From positions 1 to 7,124 of the forward strand of contig JAAETV010000810.1 of NCBI GenBank assembly GCA_024227975.1: a stretch of DNA of 7,124 bases, written 5' to 3'. Numbering within the stretch: the stretch's first letter is position 1; each line of letters begins with the position of its first letter. Below are positions 1-6,129 of this stretch, piece by piece. The notes beneath the pieces are model-generated. The model saw only the letters and a program-made list of their open reading frames with translations. It searched no databases and was not told the DNA's origin. The translations under genes and the position numbers were made by a program. Origin of the DNA: Actinomycetes bacterium. Lineage in GTDB: Bacteria; Actinomycetota; Acidimicrobiia; Acidimicrobiales; SZUA-35.

Positions 1-621
1 GTGGCTCCCCAACGGCGGGGCAGCGGCTACACGGTCAAGCCGTTCTTCTGCCCCCGTCCCGAGTTGGCCCCCATCGTGGGCTACGCCCGCACCGGGACGA
101 TGCGCTCGATGCAACCCTCTGACCGCTCGGCCGACGATGACGCCGCGGCCCGCCTCGACTACTACGACCACATCGGCGAAGGTCCCGGCCCCACCATCAC
201 GGTCATCGAGGATCTCGATGCAGTCCCTGGCTACGGGGCGTGGTGGGGGGAGGTCAACACGAACATCCACTACGGCCTCGGGTCGCTCGGCGTCATCACC
301 AATGGCAGTGTCCGCGACCTCGACGATGTGGCTGAAAGGTTCCAGATGCTGGCCGGTATGGCGGGCCCATCGCACGCATGGGTCCGCATCATCGAACACG
401 GCGTCCAGGTCACGGTCCATGGGATGACAGTTGACCCCGGTGACCTGATCCACGCCGACCGGCATGGTGCCGTCGTCATCCCCGTCGAGGTAGCGCGAGA
501 CGTCCCTGGGGCAGCAGCCCAGATCGCGGCAGCCGAGCACATGATCATCAACGCGGCCCAACAGAGCGACTTCAGCGCCGCCCGCCTACGAGAGCTACTC
601 GGTGGCGATACGGGGCACTGA
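1..621 (+). CDS. RraA-family (HMG/CHA aldolase-like) protein, 5' partial
   Basis: This is the C-terminal 206 codons of an RraA-fold protein. The family includes 4-hydroxy-4-methyl-2-oxoglutarate/oxaloacetate aldolases and the RNase E regulator RraA. The family core is visible: GE at residues 83-84, then a stretch ending GVITNGSVRD (97-106), where R105 and D106 match the substrate/metal-binding Arg-Asp pair. The closing strand-turn module, MTVDPGDLIHADRHGAVVIP, lies at 142-161. The GTG at base 1 is probably an internal Val codon: the first visible residues (GSGYTVKPFF, then VGYARTGTMRS) correspond to a point some 25-35 residues into related proteins, so the true start lies outside the window. 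The stop overlaps the start of the MFS gene by 20 bp, implying one transcript. A cytosolic aldolase or decarboxylase acting on a small keto acid is more likely than RNase E control, but the substrate cannot be read from sequence. Confidence 0.88.
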   Translation: MAPQRRGSGYTVKPFFCPRPELAPIVGYARTGTMRSMQPSDRSADDDAAARLDYYDHIGEGPGPTITVIEDLDAVPGYGAWWGEVNTNIHYGLGSLGVITNGSVRDLDDVAERFQMLAGMAGPSHAWVRIIEHGVQVTVHGMTVDPGDLIHADRHGAVVIPVEVARDVPGAAAQIAAAEHMIINAAQQSDFSAARLRELLGGDTGH

Positions 622-1921
622 CGATAACGGTGGTGGTTCCGGCGGCTGGTCAGGTCGGGGTGGGGTCCTTGGGGCAATCATTGGGCGGCTGAGGGGTGAC
701 GAGCGGCTGGTCGTCATCTGCGGCTCGACGGTGCTGGTCATGGCCGGCCAGGGGGTCGTGGGACCGGTGCTACCCATCTACGCCCGTGACTTCGGGGTCT
801 CGACGGCTGTCGTAGGGCTGACCTTCACCGCCTTCGGTCTGGCCCGCCTGCTCCTGAACATCCCGGCCGGGATCTGGGCTGACAAGGCCGGTCGGCGTTT
901 CCTTCTCGTCGGCGGCCCCATCGTCACTTCCATAGGCATGATTGGCTCAGGCTTGGCCCCAACGATCTGGGCCTTGTTGGCCTGGCGGCTGGTGGCTGGC
1001 GCCGGCTCCGCCCTCTATATGACGGGGGCCCAGATCTACCTGATCGACATCGCCGCCGACGATGAACGAGCCCGCTACATCGCTACCAACCAGGGGGCCC
1101 TCCTGGTCGGGGTCAGTGTCGGCCCCGCCGTCGGTGGCCTCCTGGCCGATTCATATGGACTGCGGGTCCCGTTCCTGGTCGTTGGTATCGGGGCCGCCAT
1201 CACTGCTGTCTACGGGTTCTTCCGCCTCCCCGAGACCCGTGAGTCGACGGTGGACGAGGTCGGCACCACCGCTAGCTCGATGGCCGCCGAACCGATCAAG
1301 GGAGTACCGGGTGGTGAAGGGGTATGGGCCACTCGACGGGCCTTTGCCCGCTCAAACCAGTTCGTGGCCGTTGGCTTGGTCTCATTCGCCATCTTCTCCC
1401 TGCGCTCAGGGTTCCGTCAGACCCTGGTGCCTATCGCCGCTACCGATCGGTTCGGTCTCGACACTGGCGATCTTGGTCTGCTGTTCACGGCTCTGGGAGT
1501 CATCGGGTTGGTCTTGATCGGGCCGGCCGGGTGGGTAGCCGATCGGTGGGGACGCAAGCCCGCCATCGTGCCCAGCGGCTATGTTGCCGCTGCCGGTGTG
1601 GCCCTGACTGCGGTTTCGGGAAACCTGACCTGGTTCGTGGCCGGCTTGGTGTTATCGGCCATCGGCACCGGAGTAGGCGGCCCGGCCCCCGCCGCCTTCG
1701 TCGCCGATATCTCCCCTCCAGAGCTGAGGGGGGCGGCCATGGGCCTCTACCGAACATGGGGCGACCTGGGGATGGTGGCCGCCCCAGTGTTGAGCGGCGC
1801 CCTAGCCGATGTGACCTCGATGCGAACCTCGATGCTGGTCTCGGCCACAGTTATTGCCGCCGCCATCACCTGGTTCCAGATCACCGCTCGCGAACCAACA
1901 GGGGTTGGACTCCAGCTGTAG
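602..1921 (+). CDS. MFS transporter, 12-TM, drug:H+ antiporter-like
   Basis: This is a 439-residue major facilitator superfamily carrier in the inner membrane, the usual length for a 12-helix member. A Gly-rich cytosolic N-terminus (1-32) precedes the first helix. The loop 2-3 motif A is IPAGIWADKAGRR (87-99), and its counterpart in the second half is PAGWVADRWGRKP (308-320). GVSVGPAVGGLLAD (160-173) matches motif C, which marks the drug:H+ antiporter type of 12-TM carriers. FRLPETRE (207-214) ends the first half and leads into a polar central loop (215-245). The GTG start at 602 is favoured because the frame contains no other good start before helix 1; a weak GAGAG at 590-594 sits 7 bases upstream. 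The gene overlaps the RraA-like gene by 20 bp, so it is probably translated by coupling. The substrate is unknown: efflux fits motif C, while the neighbour hints at organic acid transport. Confidence 0.93.
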   Translation: MAIRGTDDNGGGSGGWSGRGGVLGAIIGRLRGDERLVVICGSTVLVMAGQGVVGPVLPIYARDFGVSTAVVGLTFTAFGLARLLLNIPAGIWADKAGRRFLLVGGPIVTSIGMIGSGLAPTIWALLAWRLVAGAGSALYMTGAQIYLIDIAADDERARYIATNQGALLVGVSVGPAVGGLLADSYGLRVPFLVVGIGAAITAVYGFFRLPETRESTVDEVGTTASSMAAEPIKGVPGGEGVWATRRAFARSNQFVAVGLVSFAIFSLRSGFRQTLVPIAATDRFGLDTGDLGLLFTALGVIGLVLIGPAGWVADRWGRKPAIVPSGYVAAAGVALTAVSGNLTWFVAGLVLSAIGTGVGGPAPAAFVADISPPELRGAAMGLYRTWGDLGMVAAPVLSGALADVTSMRTSMLVSATVIAAAITWFQITAREPTGVGLQL

Positions 1922-1984
1922 TCCGCGATCGGAGCGGAAAGGGTCGGTCAAGCGGTCCAGAGCCAACCAAGGTGTTCCCATGGT

Positions 1985-2005
1985 GGTCGGGTCGGTCGCC
2001 CGACC
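1985..2005. repeat. Short hairpin GGTCGGG/CCCGACC after the MFS gene
   Basis: Seven-base perfect arms (1985-1991 and 1999-2005) flank a 7-base loop, 64 bases past the MFS stop. No T-run follows, so it is not a canonical intrinsic terminator. It may stabilise the 3' end of the RraA-MFS transcript, or be chance pairing in GC-rich DNA. A second small hairpin, GTGGG/CCCAC, lies at 2045-2060, and a tandem 7-mer CCAGGTC occurs twice at 2029-2042. Confidence 0.3.
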
Positions 2006-2073
2006 CCCAAGATCGAATCCGTACCCAGCCAGGTCCCAGGTCCCGTGGGTGCTTTCCCACCATTCGTCCCAGG

Positions 2074-2086
2074 GAGCCATTGGCTC
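2074..2086. promoter_or_regulatory. Operator-like palindrome upstream of the serine hydrolase
   Basis: GAGCCA-T-TGGCTC is a perfect 6+1+6 palindrome ending 12 bases before the ATG at 2099. Its centre is too tight for a good RNA hairpin, so a protein-binding site is the more natural reading. Its right arm, extended to TTGGCTCT (2080-2087), is also the inverse of AGAGCCAA at 1959-1966, about 120 bp upstream, which would suit a dimeric repressor with two sites. No regulator is encoded next to it. Confidence 0.35.
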
Positions 2087-2098
2087 TAACGTCTTGCT

Positions 2099-3232
2099 AT
2101 GAGCGATCGAGCCAGTGACCGTGCCATTGACAGTGCCAAGGTTCAGGCCCTCCTCGACCGGGCCCGCCGTGAGGTCGACGAGGGGTTCCTGCCATCAGCG
2201 CAGGTAGCGCTGGCCTACCAGGGTGAGATCGTGGCGGAGGAGGCGTTCGGCGATGCCGACCTCGACACCCGCTACTGCATTTTCTCCGCCACCAAGCCCT
2301 TCGTCGCCTCAACGGTATGGACCCTGATGGCTGACGGCGTTGTCGACCCCGCAGCGAAAGTCACCACCTACTTCCCCGGCTTCGGCGCCGAGGGCAAAGC
2401 CGACATCACCGTCGAGCAGGTCATGCTCCATACCTCAGGCTTCCCCCACGCTCCCCTCGGCCCACCCCGGTGGAATACCAGGGCTGACCGCCAACCGCGG
2501 ATGGCGTCGTGGCGGCTCAACTGGGAGCCCGGTACCCGTTTCGAGTATCACCCCACAGCGGCCCACTGGGTCTTGGCCGAGATCATCGACACCGTGACCG
2601 GTCAGGACTTCCGAGACGTAATCGAGGAGAGGGTGACGGGCCCAGCTGGCCTACCACGCATCGTTGGCCTACCGAAGGACAGCCAGAACAACATTGCCGA
2701 TCTGGTCCTGGTGGGCGAACCGGCCACACCCGATGAGCTGGAGGCAACATTCGGGGTGCGGGAGCTACCAGCCACCGAGGTCAACGATGATCTGGTCATG
2801 AGGTTCAACGATCCCGCGGTGCGCGAGGTCGGCGTGCCCGGTGGTGGCGGATTCGCTCGAGCCCGAGACCTGGCTCTCTTCTACCAGGAGCTGCTTCACA
2901 ACACGGCCGGCATCTGGGACCCAGCCATCCTGGCTGACGGGACGGGCACGGTCCGCAACTTCCTCCCGGACCCCATGGGAGTGCCAGCCAACCGTTCTCT
3001 CGGTCTGATCCTGGCCGGTGACGACAACAAAGCCCACATCCGCGGCCTGGGACGAACCGTCTCCGCCGGTGCCTTCGGCCACAACGGGGCCGGAGGGCAG
3101 TTGGCGTGGGCCGATCCCGACACTGGTCTCTCGCTCGGGTATGTCACCAATGGCTACGACCGCCACGAGATCCGCCAGCCCCGCCGCGGCACCTCCATCT
3201 CCAGCCTCGCCGGAAGCTGCCTGGAGGACTAG
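2099..3232 (+). CDS. Serine hydrolase, beta-lactamase/class C (PF00144-type) family
   Basis: This 377-residue protein has the penicillin-binding/beta-lactamase fold shared by class C beta-lactamases, EstB-type esterases and D-aminopeptidases. The nucleophile motif SxxK is S63-A-T-K66. The family signature VMLHTSGF follows at 108-115. The second catalytic element is the Tyr of EYHP (Y150), standing where YxN or YSN is usual. The third is HNG (328-330), in GAFGHNGAGG, replacing KTG as in many esterase-like members. No signal peptide or membrane segment is visible, so it is probably cytosolic, which favours an esterase, amidase or lactonase role over cell-wall or antibiotic targets. An in-frame TAA at 2087-2089 rules out an upstream start, and no Shine-Dalgarno sequence precedes the ATG, so translation may be leaderless or weak. 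It stands alone, 177 bp after the MFS gene. The substrate is unknown. Confidence 0.9.
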   Translation: MSDRASDRAIDSAKVQALLDRARREVDEGFLPSAQVALAYQGEIVAEEAFGDADLDTRYCIFSATKPFVASTVWTLMADGVVDPAAKVTTYFPGFGAEGKADITVEQVMLHTSGFPHAPLGPPRWNTRADRQPRMASWRLNWEPGTRFEYHPTAAHWVLAEIIDTVTGQDFRDVIEERVTGPAGLPRIVGLPKDSQNNIADLVLVGEPATPDELEATFGVRELPATEVNDDLVMRFNDPAVREVGVPGGGGFARARDLALFYQELLHNTAGIWDPAILADGTGTVRNFLPDPMGVPANRSLGLILAGDDNKAHIRGLGRTVSAGAFGHNGAGGQLAWADPDTGLSLGYVTNGYDRHEIRQPRRGTSISSLAGSCLED

Positions 3233-3272
3233 CGTCCGACATCCAGCAGGGAGGCGTATCTGAACTACCTGA

Positions 3273-3434
3273 TCGTGCTCAGAGACCTCGAGCTTCGCCA
3301 TCCCTATCTTGTTCATCAGTCCCCTAGCCGGCCGGATAGCCGATCGGGTGGGAGCGGCCAAGGTGGCGTCGCTCGGCGTGGTTGGGACATCGGTCGGGGC
3401 CGCCTGCTACGGGATCCTGCCCGGCTATGTCTGA
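3273..3434 (+). pseudogene. Relic of a second MFS transporter (TM2-motif A-TM3)
   Basis: Between an in-frame TGA (3270-3272) and another TGA (3432-3434) lie 53 open codons without an ATG or GTG start. From about 3291 the reading is clearly MFS-like. A hydrophobic FAIPILFIS run (helix 2) is followed by PLAGRIADRVGAAKV, which is motif A (G-x-x-A-D-R-x-G), and then a small-residue helix ending YGILPGYV (helix 3). The rest of such a gene would need about 350 further residues, and I find no matching piece in any frame on either side. It is not a recent copy of the intact carrier at 602-1921, because the motif A flanks differ in nearly every residue. The best reading is a decayed, internally cut gene remnant. 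A short expressed peptide is unlikely given the lack of a start and ribosome binding site. Confidence 0.6.
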
Positions 3435-3448
3435 CCGGCCACCGGTCA
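3432..3448. terminator. Hairpin TGACCGG-CCA-CCGGTCA
   Basis: A perfect 7-bp stem with a 3-base loop begins at the stop codon of the MFS relic. It is GC-rich and stable but lacks a following T-run on either strand. It lies 200 bp after the serine hydrolase stop and 68 bp beyond the end of the convergent dehydrogenase gene, so it may help separate these two converging transcripts. Confidence 0.3.
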
Positions 3449-3498
3449 ACCGAGGCCAACCCGAGCCAGCCCGCCTCTGAGTCACCAAGGGTCGCTGG

Positions 3499-3529
3499 CC
3501 TTCGGTCTGATCTTGATCAGAAGCCGAGG
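3499..3529 (-). terminator. Long interrupted hairpin over the dehydrogenase stop codon
   Basis: An inner perfect stem TCTGATC/GATCAGA (3506-3512 with 3515-3521, TT between) extends outward through CCTTCGG/CCGAGG (3499-3505 with 3524-3529), with a two-base internal bulge and one extra T. It spans the TGA of the minus-strand dehydrogenase (3517-3519). The lack of a U-tract argues against classical intrinsic termination. A transcript end between converging genes, or 3' protection, is the likely role. Confidence 0.35.
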
Positions 3530-4512
3530 TTCTTGTCGATCACCCCGTCGAGCGGTTGACCAGCCCGAGCCCGGCGCAAGTTGTCGACGAAACGGGCCAC
3601 ATTGCGAGGCGCCCGCAGCTGGCTGGCCCCCGCAGTGTGAGGGGTCATGGCCACATTGGGCAGGCTGAAGAGGGCATGGTCCGGCGGGAGCGGTTCACCG
3701 GGGGCAACGTCGAGGGCGGCCCCACCAAGGTGGCCAGAGGACAAGGCCGACACCAATGACTGGTCATCGATGATCTCGCCTCGGGTCACGTTGACTACGA
3801 ATGCACCGGGCTTCATGGTGGCCAGGGTCTCGTCGTTGATGAGCCTGTCAGTGGTCGAGGTCAGAGGGCAGCAGATGGCGACCACATCGGAGAGGGCGAG
3901 GAGCTCATCCAACCGGTTGGTCGACCAAACCTCCTCTACCCCGTGATCACCAGGGGAGGGGAACTCGTCGACGGCAATCGTGTTCATACCAAAGGCAACG
4001 GCCCGCTTGGCCATTGCTCGACCAGTCCCACCGAAACCGATGATGCCCATCGTCAGCCCCTCGAGTTCGATCTCCTGCATGCGCATCTCGACCCGGTGCT
4101 CCCAGGCATCAGGACCGAGCCTGATGGCGGCGTGGATCTGTCGAGTGAGAGCCAGCAGCAGACCGAAACCAGTATCAGCCAGGTGCCCACCGACCAGTCC
4201 TTTCTCTCCAGTGAGAACCACATCCGACCTGACGAGCTCGGGGAACAGAAGCGAGTCGACCCCAGAGGCAATGGCGTGGACCCAGCGCAGCCCGGGGGCG
4301 GCGGCGAAGAAAGACTCGGTAATGACCCCGAGCACGATCTCGACATCGGCTCCACTGGCCACGGCGTCCTTCATACCCTTGGCCACCTTGATGACGCTGC
4401 CATCGGGGGCCGCGGCCTCGATGTCAGCGACATACTCCGGCTTGACCTCGGGCATTGTGAGGCCTTCGATCACCAGGATGTTCGTTGGGCCGTCGAGGGT
4501 GACGGTGGTCAT
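3517..4512 (-). CDS. D-isomer-specific 2-hydroxyacid dehydrogenase (NAD(P)-dependent)
   Basis: This 331-residue protein, the usual family length, reversibly interconverts a 2-keto acid and a D-2-hydroxy acid. Numbered from the chosen ATG, the substrate loop HAIASGVDSL lies at 79-88. The Rossmann motif is GIIGFGGTGRAM (156-167), with an Asp closing the dinucleotide strand (AVDEF, 180-184). The catalytic triad is complete: R244 in NVTRGEIID, E273 in DVAPGEPLP, and H292 in TPHTAG. The start at 4512 is preferred over possible starts at 4557 (TTG) and 4530 (ATG) because AGGGGG sits 6 bases before it. The acidic residue after the second Rossmann strand suggests NAD rather than NADP. The gene is divergent from the E2-like gene across 167 bp and converges on the serine hydrolase. 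Glyoxylate/hydroxypyruvate reductase-like and phosphoglycerate dehydrogenase-like activities are both possible; no ACT domain is present. Confidence 0.93.
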   Translation of the reverse strand: MTTVTLDGPTNILVIEGLTMPEVKPEYVADIEAAAPDGSVIKVAKGMKDAVASGADVEIVLGVITESFFAAAPGLRWVHAIASGVDSLLFPELVRSDVVLTGEKGLVGGHLADTGFGLLLALTRQIHAAIRLGPDAWEHRVEMRMQEIELEGLTMGIIGFGGTGRAMAKRAVAFGMNTIAVDEFPSPGDHGVEEVWSTNRLDELLALSDVVAICCPLTSTTDRLINDETLATMKPGAFVVNVTRGEIIDDQSLVSALSSGHLGGAALDVAPGEPLPPDHALFSLPNVAMTPHTAGASQLRAPRNVARFVDNLRRARAGQPLDGVIDKNLGF

Positions 4513-4518
4513 AGGTTG

Positions 4519-4524
4519 CCCCCT
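4519..4524 (-). promoter_or_regulatory. Ribosome binding site of the dehydrogenase
   Basis: AGGGGG read on the minus strand lies 6 bases before the ATG at 4512-4510. It decides between three in-frame candidate starts, since neither of the upstream ones has a comparable site. Confidence 0.65.
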
Positions 4525-4606
4525 GTTCATTGCCCGACGGTACAGCTCGCCTTGCAACCCCTTCCAGGCGGCCAGGGCCGAAGCCTGAGCCCGGGGCCTA
4601 CGATGT

Positions 4607-4655
4607 CACGTGGCGGCACCGATACGGGATTGAGGCGATTTCGCCGACACGTGTC
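4607..4655. promoter_or_regulatory. Divergent control region with two CACGTG palindromes
   Basis: CACGTG occurs at 4607-4612 (context GTCACGTGGC) and again at 4648-4653 inside the perfect 10-base palindrome GACACGTGTC (4646-4655). The spacing is 41 bp, close to four helical turns, so both sites face the same side of DNA. GGCGA-TT-TCGCC (4634-4645) directly abuts the second site. On the minus strand the second site overlaps a perfect TTGACA (4657 to 4652), a possible -35 box for the dehydrogenase, although the -10 region at the right distance is poor. Binding here could control both divergent genes. No regulator gene is adjacent. Confidence 0.4.
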
Positions 4656-4666
4656 AACAATGTGGT

Positions 4667-4672
4667 GAAGGA
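4667..4672 (+). promoter_or_regulatory. Ribosome binding site of the E2-like gene
   Basis: GAAGGA lies 7 bases before the ATG at 4680. This places the start just ahead of the subunit-binding domain and argues against an upstream in-frame ATG at 4530, whose extra 50 residues are Pro/Arg-rich and show no domain. Confidence 0.65.
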
Positions 4673-4679
4673 CGGGCCA

Positions 4680-5675
4680 ATGGACGTTGAAGGACCCACC
4701 AACGAATCGAACGATCAGGAGAAGCTGTATTCACCCCTGGTCAGGCGTCTGGCCGAGGAGTTCGCCGTCGACCTGAGCACGATCAAGGGCACCGGCCCTG
4801 GTGGTCGCGTCACTCGTGCCGACGTTCAGACTGCGGCTGAGACCCCCACCCCCGTCTCTCTCGTAGCCGTCCCCGACCCACCAGACGATGGGATCGAAGC
4901 CAAACCCGACGACAGCGAACCCGACGACGAACCCGATAACGAGGTCGGGCAGGTTGAGGAGGAGAACGAGGCCGAGCCCACTCGTGCACCGGTGATCAAC
5001 GCCGAGACCTTCATGGTCTCGTTCGAGGTCGATGTGTCCCAACTGGTCAGAGCCCAGTGGCGTCTGGAGGAGGTCGGCGATCTCGTCATGCCGATCGAGG
5101 CCCTGTTCGCCGCTCTCGCCCTCCCGGCTCTCGATCAGTTCCCGGCCATGCGGGCCAAGATCGTTGACGGGGAGGTTGTCATCACCGATGAGTTCGCCCT
5201 CATCATCGACAATGTCGGTATCGGCGAGACCTTCCTCGAACCGACTACCACCACCCCGGCCCCCCTGACTTCAGTAGTACTGAAGGGCACCGAGCCACGG
5301 TCCCTGCCCGAGCTGGCCGACCTGGTGACCGCCTCCACCGATCCGTCGCCCTCTCCTGTCGGCAACGGAGAACTATCAGCCGACGGGTCTCCACCTCAGG
5401 CCGGCTCACCCCGAGGAATCTTCACCATCGACCATGTCGGGTCGACGGGTGCAACCAGCGCCACTCCTGTGTTGCGACCGTCGACCACGGCCGCCGTCGC
5501 CTACGGGCGACCCCGGCCAAACATCCACCTCGCTGACGGAGCACCCAAGGAACGGGCCATGATGGTGCTGGGAGGCACCTTCGATGGGCGGGCAACCACG
5601 ACCGGCGAGGCCGGTCACTTCATGGCGTGCCTTGCCACCTACCTCGAAGATCCGATTCTGGCCTTCACCCTCTGA
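4680..5675 (+). CDS. E2-like protein: subunit-binding domain plus degenerate acyltransferase domain
   Basis: This is a 331-residue relative of the dihydrolipoamide acyltransferase (E2) subunits of 2-oxoacid dehydrogenase complexes. Residues 16-50 form a clear peripheral-subunit-binding domain (SPLVRRLAEEF, then IKGTGPGGRVTRADV), the module that holds E3 or E1. Residues 51-105 are an acidic, Pro-rich linker. Residues 106-331 follow the E2 catalytic fold: FMVSFEVDVSQLV at 111-123, DQFPAMRAKI (152-161), GIFTIDHVGS (246-255) and ERAMMVLGGTFDGRA near the end (291-305). Two essentials are missing. There is no N-terminal lipoyl domain with its DKA lysine. The catalytic HxxxDG motif, normally DHRxxDG, reads DGRATTTG (302-309), so the His and Asp are replaced. 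It therefore cannot work as a standard E2. A docking or core role like E3-binding protein, or a new function, is possible. No E1, E3 or lipoylation genes are visible nearby. Confidence 0.85.
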   Translation: MDVEGPTNESNDQEKLYSPLVRRLAEEFAVDLSTIKGTGPGGRVTRADVQTAAETPTPVSLVAVPDPPDDGIEAKPDDSEPDDEPDNEVGQVEEENEAEPTRAPVINAETFMVSFEVDVSQLVRAQWRLEEVGDLVMPIEALFAALALPALDQFPAMRAKIVDGEVVITDEFALIIDNVGIGETFLEPTTTTPAPLTSVVLKGTEPRSLPELADLVTASTDPSPSPVGNGELSADGSPPQAGSPRGIFTIDHVGSTGATSATPVLRPSTTAAVAYGRPRPNIHLADGAPKERAMMVLGGTFDGRATTTGEAGHFMACLATYLEDPILAFTL

Positions 5676-5700
5676 TGACACCCCCCGACAACGGCCAGCA

Positions 5701-6129
5701 CTAGAGCGTGATCCATGGGGTTACGACTGACCCCGCCTCCCATTCGACTTCAAAGCGGACGGGACCACTGATCCCAGAACTGCTGGCCCGGCCGCTCTGA
5801 TCGAGATCAACTTCGGCGCTGACCGTCGGCCGGTGGGCCACGACCCGCTGGGGGGTGGGGGCTGCGACAACCTCGAAGGCATCGTCTTCGACCCCGACCT
5901 CGATGGTGCCGAAGGCGGAGTCGTAGGTCAGGAGGCGTGAGTACGCTCCGAGGCGGAAGCCGACTACCTCCACCTGGATGTCGTCAATGAGGCCGGCCAG
6001 ATCGGCTTCGAGGGTGCGCCACCCGAAGGAGGCGTAGGCAAGTTCGACTGCTTCGACCGGTGGTTGGTCGTTGCTGAGTGACTCGCCCAACAGGATCAGC
6101 ATGTCGTCGTCATTCATAGGCTCTGTCAT
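5701..6129 (-). CDS. Small companion protein of the ECF sigma factor
   Basis: This 142-residue protein has no assigned biochemical function. It begins with an acidic N-terminus (NDDDMLILLGESL, residues 6-18), then a helix with FGWRTLEADLAGL (35-47), a strand-rich middle (RLLTYDSAFGTIEVGV, 65-80) and a beta-rich C-terminal half ending TPWITL (137-142). From memory, this layout, with a WRT-x-x-A-x-L helix, an LLT(Y/F) strand and a terminal W-x-T/S-L, resembles small proteins that follow ECF sigma genes in actinobacteria; that is recall, not a search result. It contains no Cys or HxxxCxxC zinc anti-sigma motif and no membrane segment, so it is not a classical anti-sigma factor, though it may act as a soluble modulator. 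Its ATG overlaps the sigma stop (ATGA). ATG at 6117, four codons later, is an alternative start. The gene converges on the E2-like gene with 25 bp between the stops. Confidence 0.8.
   Translation of the reverse strand: MTEPMNDDDMLILLGESLSNDQPPVEAVELAYASFGWRTLEADLAGLIDDIQVEVVGFRLGAYSRLLTYDSAFGTIEVGVEDDAFEVVAAPTPQRVVAHRPTVSAEVDLDQSGRASSSGISGPVRFEVEWEAGSVVTPWITL

Noticed and set aside
2009..2033. tRNA T-arm-like string (GATCGAATCC followed by CAGCCA)
   Set aside because: No 5-bp T-stem closes around the loop, and no acceptor, D or anticodon arms can be drawn upstream.
1324..2118. Plus-strand open frame of 264 codons overlapping the MFS gene and the following gap
   Set aside because: It is Arg/Pro/Ser-rich, typical of an out-of-frame reading of GC-rich DNA, and most of it overlaps the MFS gene with its matching motifs.
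2099..3232. Antibiotic-resistance beta-lactamase
   Set aside because: The fold and SxxK are shared, but there is no signal peptide, the Tyr motif is YHP and the third motif is HNG rather than KTG, so an intracellular esterase or amidase-type hydrolase is the safer call.
2765..3361. Minus-strand open frame of 198 codons across the end of the serine hydrolase
   Set aside because: It is a shadow of the G/C-biased third positions of the hydrolase gene, and it also crosses the MFS relic. No family resemblance.
4513..4557. N-terminal extension of the dehydrogenase to TTG 4557 or ATG 4530
   Set aside because: The extra residues match nothing in the family, and a good AGGGGG sits immediately before the ATG at 4512.
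3943..4668. Plus-strand open frame of 241 codons opposite the dehydrogenase
   Set aside because: It lies antisense to a gene with a complete catalytic triad and Rossmann motif. Its own translation is low-complexity and lacks recognisable domains, and it runs into the divergent promoter region.
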